Below are positions 1 through 8,697 of a DNA stretch of 32,004 nucleotides, one piece after another. The position numbers were made by a program, and so were the translations under genes. Numbering within the stretch: position 1 is the stretch's first letter; each line of letters starts with the position of its first letter. Location: the NCBI GenBank assembly GCA_946479705.1, contig CAMLHI010000004.1, forward strand, positions 1 through 32,004. The letters are read 5' to 3'. The notes under the pieces are model-generated. The model did no database searches. It was not told the DNA's origin and saw nothing but the letters and a program-made list of their open reading frames with translations. Source of the DNA: an uncultured Oxalobacteraceae bacterium (lineage in GTDB: Bacteria > Pseudomonadota > Gammaproteobacteria > Burkholderiales > Burkholderiaceae).

Positions 1-744
1 GCCAGCGGCATCGGCAAGGAAATCGCGATGACGTTCGCGCGCGAAGGCGGCAAGGTGGCCATCGCCGACCTGAACAAGGAAGCGGCCCAGCTGGTGGCCG
101 ACGAGATCGTCGCCGCCGGCGGCAGCGCCATGGCCGCGGCCATGGACGTGACCGATGAAGACCAGGTCAATGCAGCGGTGGCCGAGGTGGTCGCGGCCTT
201 TGGCGGGGTCGATGTCCTGGTCAGCAATGCCGGCATCCAGATCGTCCATCCGGTCGAAGAATTTCCCTTCGCCGATTGGAAGAAAATGCTGGCGATCCAC
301 CTCGACGGCGCCTTCCTGACCACCAAGGCTTGCGTGCCGCACATGAAGGCGTCCGGCAACGGCGGCAGCATTATCTACATGGGCTCAGTCCACTCCAAGG
401 AAGCCTCGGTGCTCAAGTCGGCCTACGTCACGGCCAAGCACGGGTTGATCGGCCTGTGCAAGACGGTGGCCAAGGAAGGCGGCAAGGATGGCATTCGCGC
501 CAATGTGATCTGCCCCGGCTTCGTGCGCACGCCGCTGGTGGAAAAGCAGATTCCCGAGCAGGCCAAGGCGCTGGGCATCAGCGAGACCGAGGTGATCCAG
601 AAAGTCATGCTCAAGGAAACCGTCGACGGTGAATTCACCACCGTGCGCGACGTGGCCGACGTGGCGCTGCTGTTCGCCAGCTTCAATTCGAACGCGCTGA
701 CGGGCCAATCGCTGGTCGTCAGCCACGGCTGGTTCATGCAATAG
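1..744 (+). CDS. 3-hydroxybutyrate dehydrogenase-type SDR (5' end outside window)
   Basis: This is a short-chain dehydrogenase/reductase, most like D-3-hydroxybutyrate dehydrogenase, which interconverts 3-hydroxybutyrate and acetoacetate with NAD in the cytoplasm. The frame is open from base 1, where it reads [10 protein letters not shown], the end of the glycine-rich NAD motif, so only the first dozen or so residues are missing. The NAG motif (SNAGI), a serine in MGSVHS, and the catalytic Tyr-x3-Lys (YVTAK, Tyr codon at 424) are all present. The C-terminus with an [15 protein letters not shown] ending is typical of the 3-hydroxybutyrate branch. The gene converges on the AraC-type gene with only 14 bp between the stops. 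Substrate is assigned by family resemblance only; another hydroxy-acid is possible. Confidence 0.85.
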   Translation, partial: ASGIGKEIAMTFAREGGKVAIADLNKEAAQLVADEIVAAGGSAMAAAMDVTDEDQVNAAVAEVVAAFGGVDVLVSNAGIQIVHPVEEFPFADWKKMLAIHLDGAFLTTKACVPHMKASGNGGSIIYMGSVHSKEASVLKSAYVTAKHGLIGLCKTVAKEGGKDGIRANVICPGFVRTPLVEKQIPEQAKALGISETEVIQKVMLKETVDGEFTTVRDVADVALLFASFNSNALTGQSLVVSHGWFMQ

Positions 745-758
745 CGGACACGCGGGTT

Positions 759-1733
759 TCAAGCCGACAGCGCGGATTGGATGCTGGCCACCGCGCGCCG
801 CGTCTGCGACGGCAACTCGCCAAACAGGCTCTTGTAGCACGTGGCGAAGTGGCTAAGGTGGAAGAAACCCCAGTTGGCGGCCGCCTGCCCGACATTGAGG
901 TCGATCGCGCTGGTGGCCAACAGCTGCCTGCGTACGGCATTCAAGCGGATCGAGCGCAGATAGTCCACTGGCGTGGTCTGGGTGACGGCCTGAAAACTGT
1001 TTTGAATGGTCCGCGGGCTGGTGCGCAGCCGGCCGCACAAATCCAGCACCGTCACCGGCATATCGCCACTCGATAGGGCGATCTGGTGACATTTATCGAC
1101 AATAAAGCTTTGCGTCGAACTGCTCAGACGCTGATGCTTGTCGCAGCCGGGATCGTTGATCAGCTCGATCAGGGCCGCGACCATCGAATGCTCGAGCATC
1201 TTTTGCGCCGCCGGCGTACTGAGCAGATGCGGATTGGCCACCGCGTGCGAAAACAGCGACAGCAGGCGGTGGCGAATCTCCGCCAGGCGATCGGCCGGCA
1301 CCTCAATGACCGGCTGTTTGAACAAGGATTCCAGGCTGCCCGAGGGCATCGACGCCGCCAATACCCCTTCAAAGGCGTCGTAGTCGAAAGTGAGCGCCAG
1401 CATGTCCGCATTCATCGGCATGTGGAACACGAATTCCTCCCCGCGCTGCAGCATGAAGACGCTGTGGTCGGGCACTTTACGGCCCTGGATACGCGCCGCG
1501 CCCGGCAAGACGGTGGGAATGGCAAAGCATAATTTCACCTTGGGCGCCTGCCCGCGCTGGACCACCCGCTGATTCAGGTACTCGCGAAACACGTGCAGGT
1601 TCTGGGTCGAAATCTGCATCAGCGAACTGTGCAGGACTCCCGGCGTGATCTGATTGTAGGTCTGATTCCATTCGCAAATGGAAGCCGCATGCAAATGTAC
1701 ATCCCGGAAGCGATCTATGGTGGCAAGCATCAT
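759..1733 (-). CDS. AraC family transcriptional regulator
   Basis: A DNA-binding regulator with an N-terminal sensor region and a C-terminal AraC/XylS double helix-turn-helix. The sensor part contains a cupin-like stretch around FVFHMPMNADMLALTF. The last 100 or so residues carry the two HTH units (LDLCGRLRTSPRTIQNSFQ and LNVGQAAANWGFFHLSHFATCYKSLFGELPSQTRR), a good match to the family. It resembles the EutR-like group. The frame stays open to 1832, but the conserved part begins at RFRDVHLHAAS, so a start at the ATG ATG pair near 1733/1730 is preferred; the Shine-Dalgarno there is weak. It lies directly downstream of the gabD-like gene on the same strand and could be co-transcribed with it or regulate the 3-hydroxybutyrate dehydrogenase gene. 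The effector is unknown. Confidence 0.85.
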   Translation of the reverse strand: MMLATIDRFRDVHLHAASICEWNQTYNQITPGVLHSSLMQISTQNLHVFREYLNQRVVQRGQAPKVKLCFAIPTVLPGAARIQGRKVPDHSVFMLQRGEEFVFHMPMNADMLALTFDYDAFEGVLAASMPSGSLESLFKQPVIEVPADRLAEIRHRLLSLFSHAVANPHLLSTPAAQKMLEHSMVAALIELINDPGCDKHQRLSSSTQSFIVDKCHQIALSSGDMPVTVLDLCGRLRTSPRTIQNSFQAVTQTTPVDYLRSIRLNAVRRQLLATSAIDLNVGQAAANWGFFHLSHFATCYKSLFGELPSQTRRAVASIQSALSA

Positions 1734-1847
1734 CTTTAGCGCGATGGCGGTTGAGCAGCAAATTTCGTTTAAGCAGCGAGTGCTCTCCAGACTAGCACCA
1801 AGCGCGGATTCTGGAAGGAAAATCTGCGCCAAGCTGAGGCAGCGGCG

Positions 1848-3299
1848 CTACAGCCCGCCCATGCACAGGTACTTCGTGATCAAATAGTCGTCCATGCCGT
1901 ACTTCGAGCCCTCCCGCCCCAAGCCGGATTGCTTGACGCCGCCGAAGGGCGCGACCTCGCTGGACATCAGGCCGGTATTGACGCCGACCATGCCGCTCTC
2001 CAAGCCCTCGGCGACACGCCAGATGCGGCCGATGTCGCGCGCGTAGACATAGCTGGCCAGGCCGAACTCGGTGTCGTTGGCCAGCGCCATCACTTCTTCT
2101 TCGGTCTCGAAGCGAAACAGCGGCGCCAGGGGGCCGAAGGTCTCTTCGCGCGCGACCAGCATGCCGGCATGGGCGTCGGCGATGACGGTGGGCTCGAAGA
2201 AGCCCTGCCCGAGCCGGTGGCGCTTGCCGCCGGTCAGGATGCGCCCGCCCTGCGCCAGCGCGTCGGCGATATGCTGTTCCATCTTGCCGACGGCGGCCGC
2301 GTCGATCAGCGGGCCCTGGGTAACGTCGGCCTCGACGCCATTGCCCACGCGCAAGGTCTCGACCGCGGCCACCAATTTCCTGGCGAAGGCGTCATAGATG
2401 CCGCTCTGTACATACAGCCGGTTCGCACACACGCAAGTCTGGCCCGCGTTGCGGTACTTCGATGCGATCGCGCCCTCCACCGCGGCGTCGAGGTCGGCGT
2501 CGTCGAAGACGATGAAGGGCGCATTGCCGCCCAGTTCGAGCGACAGCTTCTTGACCGTCGGTGCGCATTGTTCCATCAAGAGGCGCCCCACTTCCGTGGA
2601 GCCGGTAAAGCTCAATTTGCGCACCGTCGGATTGGCGCACAGTTCGGCGCCGATCGCCCGCGACGATCCGGTCAGGACGCTGAACACGCCGCTCGGTACG
2701 CCGGCGCGCTCGGCCAGCACGGCCAATGCCAGCGCCGAGTATGGCGTGGCCGTGGCCGGCTTGACGACGATCGGGCAGCCCGCCGCCAGCGCCGGGCCGG
2801 CCTTGCGGGCGATCATCGCAGCGGGGAAATTCCATGGCGTGATGGCGGCGCACACGCCGATCGCTTGCCGGATCACGAGCAGGCGCCGGTCCGCCCAGGG
2901 CGAGGCCAGCACGTCGCCGTTGACGCGCTTGGCCTCTTCGGCGAACCATTCGATGAACGCGGCGGCATAGCCGATTTCGCCCTTGGCTTCGGCCAGCGGC
3001 TTGCCCTGCTCGATGGTCATCAACATGGCCAGGTCGTCGGCATTGACCAGCATCAGCTCAAACCATGACCGCAAAATGGCGCTGCGCTGCTTGGCCGTTT
3101 TGGCCTTCCAGGCGGGCCAGGCGGCATCGGCGGCGGCGATCGCGCGCCGGGCTTCGGCCCCGCCCATGTTCGGCACCGTGCCGATGAGCTCACCGGTGGC
3201 CGGGTTGCTCACGGAGCAGCTGTGGCCCGCGTCCGCGTCGCACCATACGCCGTCGAGGAAGGCTTGCTGCCGAAAGAGAGTCGGATCGTTCAAGTGCAT
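1848..3299 (-). CDS. gabD: NAD(P)-dependent succinate-semialdehyde dehydrogenase
   Basis: An aldehyde dehydrogenase of 483 residues that probably oxidises succinate semialdehyde to succinate, feeding the TCA cycle. Visible catalytic features are PWNFP with Asn157, the cofactor-binding Lys180, the general base Glu255 in LELGG, and the nucleophile Cys289 in NAGQTC. The CxC pair (Cys289, Cys291) matches the redox-switch cysteines described in human SSADH. The frame opens at 3326, but the ATG at 3299 has a strong GGAGGT ribosome site and is the better start. It is the last enzyme gene of the minus-strand catabolic series, 27 bp after another aldehyde dehydrogenase. Family members also act on glutarate semialdehyde, so the exact substrate is uncertain. 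Confidence 0.88.
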   Translation of the reverse strand: MHLNDPTLFRQQAFLDGVWCDADAGHSCSVSNPATGELIGTVPNMGGAEARRAIAAADAAWPAWKAKTAKQRSAILRSWFELMLVNADDLAMLMTIEQGKPLAEAKGEIGYAAAFIEWFAEEAKRVNGDVLASPWADRRLLVIRQAIGVCAAITPWNFPAAMIARKAGPALAAGCPIVVKPATATPYSALALAVLAERAGVPSGVFSVLTGSSRAIGAELCANPTVRKLSFTGSTEVGRLLMEQCAPTVKKLSLELGGNAPFIVFDDADLDAAVEGAIASKYRNAGQTCVCANRLYVQSGIYDAFARKLVAAVETLRVGNGVEADVTQGPLIDAAAVGKMEQHIADALAQGGRILTGGKRHRLGQGFFEPTVIADAHAGMLVAREETFGPLAPLFRFETEEEVMALANDTEFGLASYVYARDIGRIWRVAEGLESGMVGVNTGLMSSEVAPFGGVKQSGLGREGSKYGMDDYLITKYLCMGGL

Positions 3300-3326
3300 A
3301 GGTCTATTACCTCCGGGTGACATCAT

Positions 3327-4766
3327 TCAATGCATCTGGGTCACGAGCTTGGTGACCAGGTAACCATCGAAGGATTCGCTGCCGCCTTCGCTGCCAAAGC
3401 CGCTTTCCTTCACGCCGCCGAAGGGCAATTCGGCCGGTCCCATGCCAAAGTGATTGATGTTGACCATCCCGGCCTGCAGGCCGGTGGCGATCAGGTGGGC
3501 ACTGCGCGCCGAGTCCGTGAACGCGTACGAAGCGAGCCCGAACGGCAGGCTGTTGGCCTGGGCGATTGCCTGCTCGAGTTCGTCGAAACGGACGATGCCG
3601 GCGATCGGTCCGAACGGCTCGTCGCGCATCAGGCGGCTGTTGGCGTCCGGCGCGAGCACCACCGTCGGCGCGAAGAAACTGCCGCGCTCACCGATGCGCG
3701 CACCGCCGAACGCAATCTCGGCGCCGCGCGCGCGCGCATCGTCGACAAAGGCTTGCATCTCGCCGACCCGCCGCTCATGCGCCAGGGGACCCATGGTCGT
3801 GTCCGGGGCCAGGCCGGGCCCGACCCGGATCTCGCGGGTGCGGTCCAGAAAGCGCGCCACGAAGCGCTCGTAGACGCTGCTCTGCACCAGGAAACGGGTC
3901 GGTGAAATGCACACCTGTCCGGCATTGCGGAACTTGAACGGCGCCAGCAGGTCGGCGGCGCGTTCGACATCGCTGTCCTGGCACACGATCACCGGGGCAT
4001 GCCCGCCAAGTTCCATGGTCATGCGCTTCATGTGCTGGCCGGCGAGCGCGGCCAGTTGCTTGCCGACCGCGACCGAGCCGGTGAAGGAAATCTTGCGCAC
4101 GATGGGCGAGGTAATCAGATGCAGCGACACCTCCTGCGGCACGCCCCAGACGATGTTCAGGCAGCCCGGCGGCAGGCCGGCATCGTGAAACAGCCGGGCC
4201 AGCGCGACCACCGCGGCGGGCGACTCCTCCGGCCCTTTCAGGATCAGGGTGCAGCCGCTGGCAAGCGCCGCGGCCACCTTGCGCATCGCCTGGTTGAAGG
4301 GAAAATTCCACGGCGAAAAGGCGGCGCAGACCCCGATCGGCTCGCGCAGCACCATCTGCCGCACTTGCGGCGTGCGCGCCGGCACCACGCGGCCATAGAT
4401 GCGGCGCCCTTCCTCGGCATGCCATTCGGCCACTTCCGCACTGGCGTTCACTTCGGCGATGGCCTGGACCAGCGGCTTGCCCTGGTCCAGGGTGATCTGC
4501 AAGCCAATCTGTTCGGCGCGCTCGCGGGTGAGCGCCGCCGCGCGCCGCAGGATCGCGGAGCGCTCCAGCGGAGAGACCAGGCGCCACTGCGCGAAGGCGC
4601 GCTGTGCCGCCAGCAAGGCGCGGTCGAGATCGTCGGTACGCGCATGCGGCAAGGCGCCGAGCAGCTCGCCGCTTGCCGGATCGGATACCGGCTGGGTGTG
4701 CCGCTGGTCGGCCCCGATGAAAGCGCCATCGATGTACAGTGCCAGCGGCGCGTAGGCGGCGTTCAT
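3327..4766 (-). CDS. aldehyde dehydrogenase family protein
   Basis: A 479-residue NAD(P)-dependent aldehyde dehydrogenase. It has the full set of family residues: Asn154 in SPWNFP, Lys177 in LILKGPEES, Glu252 in MELGG and Cys286 in NAGQVCIS. The C-terminal [16 protein letters not shown] motif is also present. It is closest in style to the succinate-semialdehyde dehydrogenase branch, though distinct from the neighbouring gabD-like gene, so the two probably handle different aldehydes of one pathway. Its ATG overlaps the stop of the NIPSNAP gene as ATGA, which suggests translational coupling. The substrate may be an aldehyde released by the ThDP enzyme or by ring cleavage; that is inference. Confidence 0.88.
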   Translation of the reverse strand: MNAAYAPLALYIDGAFIGADQRHTQPVSDPASGELLGALPHARTDDLDRALLAAQRAFAQWRLVSPLERSAILRRAAALTRERAEQIGLQITLDQGKPLVQAIAEVNASAEVAEWHAEEGRRIYGRVVPARTPQVRQMVLREPIGVCAAFSPWNFPFNQAMRKVAAALASGCTLILKGPEESPAAVVALARLFHDAGLPPGCLNIVWGVPQEVSLHLITSPIVRKISFTGSVAVGKQLAALAGQHMKRMTMELGGHAPVIVCQDSDVERAADLLAPFKFRNAGQVCISPTRFLVQSSVYERFVARFLDRTREIRVGPGLAPDTTMGPLAHERRVGEMQAFVDDARARGAEIAFGGARIGERGSFFAPTVVLAPDANSRLMRDEPFGPIAGIVRFDELEQAIAQANSLPFGLASYAFTDSARSAHLIATGLQAGMVNINHFGMGPAELPFGGVKESGFGSEGGSESFDGYLVTKLVTQMH

Positions 4767-5080
4767 GCCCTGCCTTTCTCGTCAGCGACGCGCTTCAAGA
4801 GGGTGTTTTCCTGCTTGACCAGCAGATGGCGCACCCTGCCGCGAAATACCTTGAAGTCGAGATCGGCCAGCAGTGCCTCGCGGCGCCGGGCGCGCTCGTC
4901 GAGCGAAGCGAAGCCCCACAGATAGATCAGCTGGTTCAGTTCGCCGACCTCGCGCGTGAAACAGCCCAGCGCGGCGCCCAGGTGCTGCTCCTGCACCGCC
5001 CGGCCGCACTCCGCGTAGGCGCTCAGATACTCGGCGACGCCGCCAGGTGTGAGGGTGTAAGTTCTTTGTTCGATATACAT
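4763..5080 (-). CDS. NIPSNAP family protein
   Basis: A small protein of 105 residues beginning [19 protein letters not shown], which is the characteristic start of the NIPSNAP family (dimeric ferredoxin-like alpha/beta barrel). Members are common in bacterial aromatic-degradation operons, but their biochemical role is poorly known. The frame is open much further upstream, but the ATG at 5080 has a GAGGA ribosome site about 6 bases before it and starts the conserved domain. The first 58 bp overlap the end of the monooxygenase gene in a different frame, and the stop overlaps the next ATG by 4 bp, so it sits inside a coupled operon. Confidence 0.85.
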   Translation of the reverse strand: MYIEQRTYTLTPGGVAEYLSAYAECGRAVQEQHLGAALGCFTREVGELNQLIYLWGFASLDERARRREALLADLDFKVFRGRVRHLLVKQENTLLKRVADEKGRA

Positions 5081-6699
5081 GATGTGTCCTCGGTAGGGGC
5101 GGCAAAGTGGCGAAAATTCTCGGTGATCCGGGCCAGGCCGTCGTGCGCGGCCTGGGCCGCGATGTAACGATCCGGACGCAGCACCACGATCGATCCCGGA
5201 TGGGCATCGAACCACGGCGCCAGCTGGTTGTCGACATCCTCGACGCACACGCTGCCGTGCCCGGAACCGACCCGCGCCTGGCCCGACGGGCCGCTGCGCG
5301 AGCGCGAGGCGTGCACGAAACGCGCGCCGAGGGCATGCCAGAATGCCCGGTCGGCCTCGCTCAAGCCTTGCTGGGGATCGACCTGCCAGCCCAGAATCGC
5401 GAACCAGGATCCGAGTACATCGTCGAGCTTGCGCCGCTGTCCGCTGGCATCTTCGACATCGGGCTGGATGAACATGCGCCCGACCATGGGGCGCGCGGCC
5501 GCGGGCAGCACGACGCCTTCCCGATATACCGGCATCGGCTTGAAGCGCATCTGCAGCACGTAGTCCCGGGCGCCCGGCAGCAAGCGCGCCGCGCGGAAGA
5601 AGCGGTCGCGCAGCCAGGCCCTGGCGCGGCTGGTCGGCATCAGCAGCGCGCCGAAGGTGTCGGCCAGATCGATCATGGCCTGGGCGTGGCCGCGCCGTTC
5701 GCTATCGTAAGAAGCGAGCACGGCCGGATGCAACTGGCCGCGCACGATGCCGGCCAGCTTCCACGCCAGGTTGCCGGCATCGCGCAAGCCCAGGTTCAGC
5801 CCCTGCCCGATCCACGGCTGGCTCAGGTGGGCCGCGTCGCCGATCAGGGCGACGCGACCGTCCACGAAGCGTTGCGCCACCCGCGAATGGTGGACATAGC
5901 TGCGCGCGCTGACGATCTCGACGGCATCAGGATCGCGCACATAGGGCGCGATCAGGCGGCGCAAGGCCTCGGGCTGCACCATCGCCTCGGCGTCCTCATG
6001 GTCGAACAGCATGAATTCCCAGCGCCGGTAATTGAACGGCAAATAGATGCAGACGTTCGGGCGCCGCGGATCGCAGTTCAGCGCCGTGTAGGGCGCCTCG
6101 AGCGCGGCGTTGCGCACGTCGACGACCACCCATTTGCGCGGCAAGGTCTTGCCCACCAGGGCGATCGACAGCAGCGCGCGCACGGCGCTGCGCCCGCCAT
6201 CGGCGCCGATGCAATAGTCGGCCCGCAACGCATGGCTGCTGCCGTCATCGCGCTCGAGGTGCAAAGTGACGCCGTGTCCATCCTGTTCGAGTCCCACCAG
6301 CGCTTCGCCCAAGCGCAGCTGCACGTGCGGATAGCGCGTCAAACCGTGCCGCAAGGTGCGCTCGGCCAGCTGCTGCATGAAGATGTTGCGCCGCCACCAG
6401 CCGAACTCCCTGGTCGCCGGCCGGATATCGGCAAAGCAGCGTCCCCGGGCGTCGAACATACGCATCGGCACATTTTGCACGACATCGTCCAGGATCGCGC
6501 CCGCCAGGCCCACGCTCTGAAAAACACGCAGCGCTTCGTCGTCCATGCCGACCGCGCGCGGATAGGGCAGCACCTCCCTGGAGCGCTCGATCAGCACCGT
6601 GGCGATCCCGTAATGGCCCAGCAGATTGGCCAGGGTGACGCCGTTCGGCCCGGCGCCGACGATCGCGACCGCGGTCCGCTCGGCTGGCGCGGCGCTCAT
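5023..6699 (-). CDS. FAD-dependent aromatic monooxygenase, MhpA-like
   Basis: A 558-residue class A flavoprotein hydroxylase related to 3-(3-hydroxyphenyl)propionate hydroxylase and other phenol-type hydroxylases, which add one oxygen atom to an aromatic ring using NAD(P)H and O2. The FAD-binding GAGPNG lies at residues 15-20, the DG motif (GADGG) near 167 and the GD motif (ALIGDAAHLSQP) near 287. The last 150 or so residues match the thioredoxin-like C-terminal domain of this group, with VVLRPDRYIAA near the end. Its ATG overlaps the stop of the alpha/beta hydrolase as ATGA. The final 19 residues are read from DNA that also encodes the start of the NIPSNAP gene. The ring substrate is unknown; the neighbours suggest a meta-cleavage type route. 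Confidence 0.87.
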   Translation of the reverse strand: MSAAPAERTAVAIVGAGPNGVTLANLLGHYGIATVLIERSREVLPYPRAVGMDDEALRVFQSVGLAGAILDDVVQNVPMRMFDARGRCFADIRPATREFGWWRRNIFMQQLAERTLRHGLTRYPHVQLRLGEALVGLEQDGHGVTLHLERDDGSSHALRADYCIGADGGRSAVRALLSIALVGKTLPRKWVVVDVRNAALEAPYTALNCDPRRPNVCIYLPFNYRRWEFMLFDHEDAEAMVQPEALRRLIAPYVRDPDAVEIVSARSYVHHSRVAQRFVDGRVALIGDAAHLSQPWIGQGLNLGLRDAGNLAWKLAGIVRGQLHPAVLASYDSERRGHAQAMIDLADTFGALLMPTSRARAWLRDRFFRAARLLPGARDYVLQMRFKPMPVYREGVVLPAAARPMVGRMFIQPDVEDASGQRRKLDDVLGSWFAILGWQVDPQQGLSEADRAFWHALGARFVHASRSRSGPSGQARVGSGHGSVCVEDVDNQLAPWFDAHPGSIVVLRPDRYIAAQAAHDGLARITENFRHFAAPTEDTSCISNKELTPSHLAASPSI

Positions 6700-7550
6700 G
6701 GCGGCAATTCCCGCAGGAAGGCCTGCAGGGCATCGATGAAGGACGGGAAATTATCGTCATGCACGTAGTGGCTTGCATCGGGGATGTCCATGCAGCGCAG
6801 GCAGGGATTGCGCGCCGCCATCTGGCGCGCCGTATCGGCCGACAGGAAATCCGAGTTCGCACCGCGCAGCACTAGCGTCGGCATGCGCAGCGCGTCCACG
6901 CAGGGCCACAGGTCGACCAGTTGCGCGGGCGTGGCGTTCAGGCGCGCCGCGGCGATTCCGGCGGCGTCGTGTTTCCACACCACGCCGCCCGCGTATTCCT
7001 TGAGCGAGTATTGCAGACGCGATCGCAAGGCCGCCTCCGGCATCCGCGGCCGCTGGCGCCGCCAGAACGCGGCGGCAGCGTCCCAAGAGGCGAACTGCGC
7101 GGGAGTTTCCAGCAGCTCGCGCTTGATGCGCGCGGCGCCCTCGGAGCCGGCGGAGGCGCCCGGCCCCATATCCTCAATCGCCAGGGCGCGCAGCTGTTCC
7201 GGATGGCGCGCCGCGTAGAGGAAAGCATTGGCGCCGCCCATCGAATGGCCGAGCAGGACGAAGCGCTGCGCGCCCAGCTGGCGCACCAGCGCCTCGAGGT
7301 CGCGCACGTAGGCCTCGGCATAGTAATTGTGCTGGCGGTCCCAGTCGCTCTCGCCACGTCCGCGCTGGTCCAGCGCGACCACGCGCCAGGGCGGCGCCAG
7401 CGCAAGCGCCGCCGCTTCCCAGGTGTGAGCGTAGCTGCGCAAGCCGTGCAACATGATGAGCAGCGGTCCCTCGGCCGGCCCCCACTCCAGGTAGCGCAGC
7501 GCCAGATTGTCGCTGTCGACCCAGCCTTCGCGCGCGCTCGCCACGGTCAT
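6696..7550 (-). CDS. alpha/beta hydrolase
   Basis: A 284-residue alpha/beta-fold hydrolase. The nucleophile elbow GHSMGG places Ser103, with Asp234 (GANSDF) and His261 (DASHYVHDD) completing a triad; LHGLRSYAHTW forms the oxyanion region. Such proteins act as carbon-carbon bond hydrolases on ring-cleavage products (MhpC-like), as lactonases or as esterases. The position beside an MhpA-like hydroxylase favours the first role, but sequence alone cannot decide. The frame is open to 8309, but that part is a shadow of the upstream gene; the ATG at 7550 lies 14 bp after the DUF1185 stop with a CGGAG ribosome site. Confidence 0.87.
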   Translation of the reverse strand: MTVASAREGWVDSDNLALRYLEWGPAEGPLLIMLHGLRSYAHTWEAAALALAPPWRVVALDQRGRGESDWDRQHNYYAEAYVRDLEALVRQLGAQRFVLLGHSMGGANAFLYAARHPEQLRALAIEDMGPGASAGSEGAARIKRELLETPAQFASWDAAAAFWRRQRPRMPEAALRSRLQYSLKEYAGGVVWKHDAAGIAAARLNATPAQLVDLWPCVDALRMPTLVLRGANSDFLSADTARQMAARNPCLRCMDIPDASHYVHDDNFPSFIDALQAFLRELPP

Positions 7551-7564
7551 ATCGACGCTCCGGC

Positions 7565-8161
7565 TCAGGCGTTGGCGCCGAGCGCGCCGGCCTGGATGCC
7601 GCCCAGGCGCGCGTGCAGCCGGCCGCGGCTGGCGAAGGCGAAGGCGATCACCACTTCGTCGGCATTGGGCGCATCGGCGAACAGGGCCGTGATGGTGTCG
7701 TAGTGCGAGCGCACATACAACTCGTCCTTGTGCGCCAGCGGAATGTCCAGCACGGTGCCGGGGCCGCCGCGCTTGCCGGTCGAGGGCACCCAGGACTTGC
7801 CGCCACCGATGGCCACGCGCACCGGATCGGCGAAGATGCTGGTCAGGAAGGCATTGCCGTGCTCGTATTCGCCGGCGCTGCCGACCAGGCAGCCCTTGCC
7901 ATAGCTCTCGAGCGTATCGCTGCCCATCACGGCGCGGATGCGGCGGCCGAATTCCTCGCCGAGCGCGGGCGAATTGCGCACGATCAGCTCGAGCGACTCG
8001 CTGTATTGCCCGGCATACGGATTGACAATGGCCGCCGCGATGACGACCTTGCGCAGCGGCGCGCCATCGGCCAGGCGGCCGCTCTCGTTGGCCAGGGTGT
8101 CGTCGATCTGGGTATACCATTTGCGGATGTGATAGACGTCGAAATTGGCAGGTTTGCTCAT
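7565..8161 (-). CDS. amino acid synthesis family protein (DUF1185)
   Basis: A 198-residue protein of Pfam family PF06684, recognised from the start KPANFDVYHIRKWYTQIDDT and the blocks IAAAIVNPYAGQY, YGKGCLVGSAGEYEHGNA and GGGKSWVPSTGKRGGPGT. Published structures of the family show a variant of the Bacillus chorismate mutase fold; a catalytic role is not established. It is commonly found with oxidative catabolic genes, as here. The ATG at 8161 has a GAGAG ribosome site; the in-frame TTG six codons earlier has none. It lies 51 bp after the VOC gene and 14 bp before the hydrolase gene. Confidence 0.85.
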   Translation of the reverse strand: MSKPANFDVYHIRKWYTQIDDTLANESGRLADGAPLRKVVIAAAIVNPYAGQYSESLELIVRNSPALGEEFGRRIRAVMGSDTLESYGKGCLVGSAGEYEHGNAFLTSIFADPVRVAIGGGKSWVPSTGKRGGPGTVLDIPLAHKDELYVRSHYDTITALFADAPNADEVVIAFAFASRGRLHARLGGIQAGALGANA

Positions 8162-8212
8162 GGCGGACTCTCGGTTCAAAAAAAGGTGGGGGGAGAAAAT
8201 GGTGCGGCCGGC

Positions 8213-8686
8213 TCAGTCGTACAGGGGCTCGAGCAGGACGGGATCGCTCGGCGCGTGATGCGCCTTGATCAAGCGCCTGCCCTCCTCGTCGGTGGCCGCC
8301 GTCTCGCAAAAGAACTCGAAGCGATTGCCGTCGGGGTCGTTGAAGTAGACCCCGATGCCGACCTTGTGATCCGATATCTTGACGATCGGAATAGCGCGGC
8401 GCAGCAGCATGCCATACAGCCGACGCAATTCATTCAGGTCGCCATCGATTTCCAGGCCATAGTGCTGCAAGCCGATGGTGCCCAGTTCGGCGTCGGTCTC
8501 GGCGCGGATCAGGGCAATGTCGTGGTGTTTCTGGCCGAAGGACATGAATACCCATTTCGGGCCGCGCGCCGCTTCGGTCATGCCCAGCACCTCAGTGCAC
8601 CAGCGGCCCGAGCGGTCCGGATCGCGCACGTACAAAGACAGGTGGGTTCGCTTGATGCGCGGTACCGGCAGGGGGGAGTCGTTCAT
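8213..8686 (-). CDS. VOC family protein (glyoxalase/extradiol dioxygenase superfamily)
   Basis: A 157-residue vicinal oxygen chelate protein. The expected metal ligands are visible as His15 (THLSLYV), His75 (LQHYGLEID) and Glu124 (NRFEFF), and FNDPDGNRFEF is the classic end of the domain. With a hydroxylase and an alpha/beta hydrolase in the same operon it could be a ring-cleaving dioxygenase. However, it is about half the usual length of two-domain type I extradiol enzymes, so a single-domain dioxygenase or an isomerase/lyase role is equally possible. The ATG at 8686 follows an AGGAA ribosome site, 11 bp after the stop of the propeller gene. Confidence 0.87.
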   Translation of the reverse strand: MNDSPLPVPRIKRTHLSLYVRDPDRSGRWCTEVLGMTEAARGPKWVFMSFGQKHHDIALIRAETDAELGTIGLQHYGLEIDGDLNELRRLYGMLLRRAIPIVKISDHKVGIGVYFNDPDGNRFEFFCETAATDEEGRRLIKAHHAPSDPVLLEPLYD

Positions 8687-8697
8687 GGTCGTTCCTG

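Noticed and set aside
6696..8309. A 537-residue fusion protein ending in the alpha/beta hydrolase
   Set aside because: The first 253 codons are an Arg-rich shadow of the DUF1185 gene; the hydrolase has its own ATG and ribosome site at 7550.
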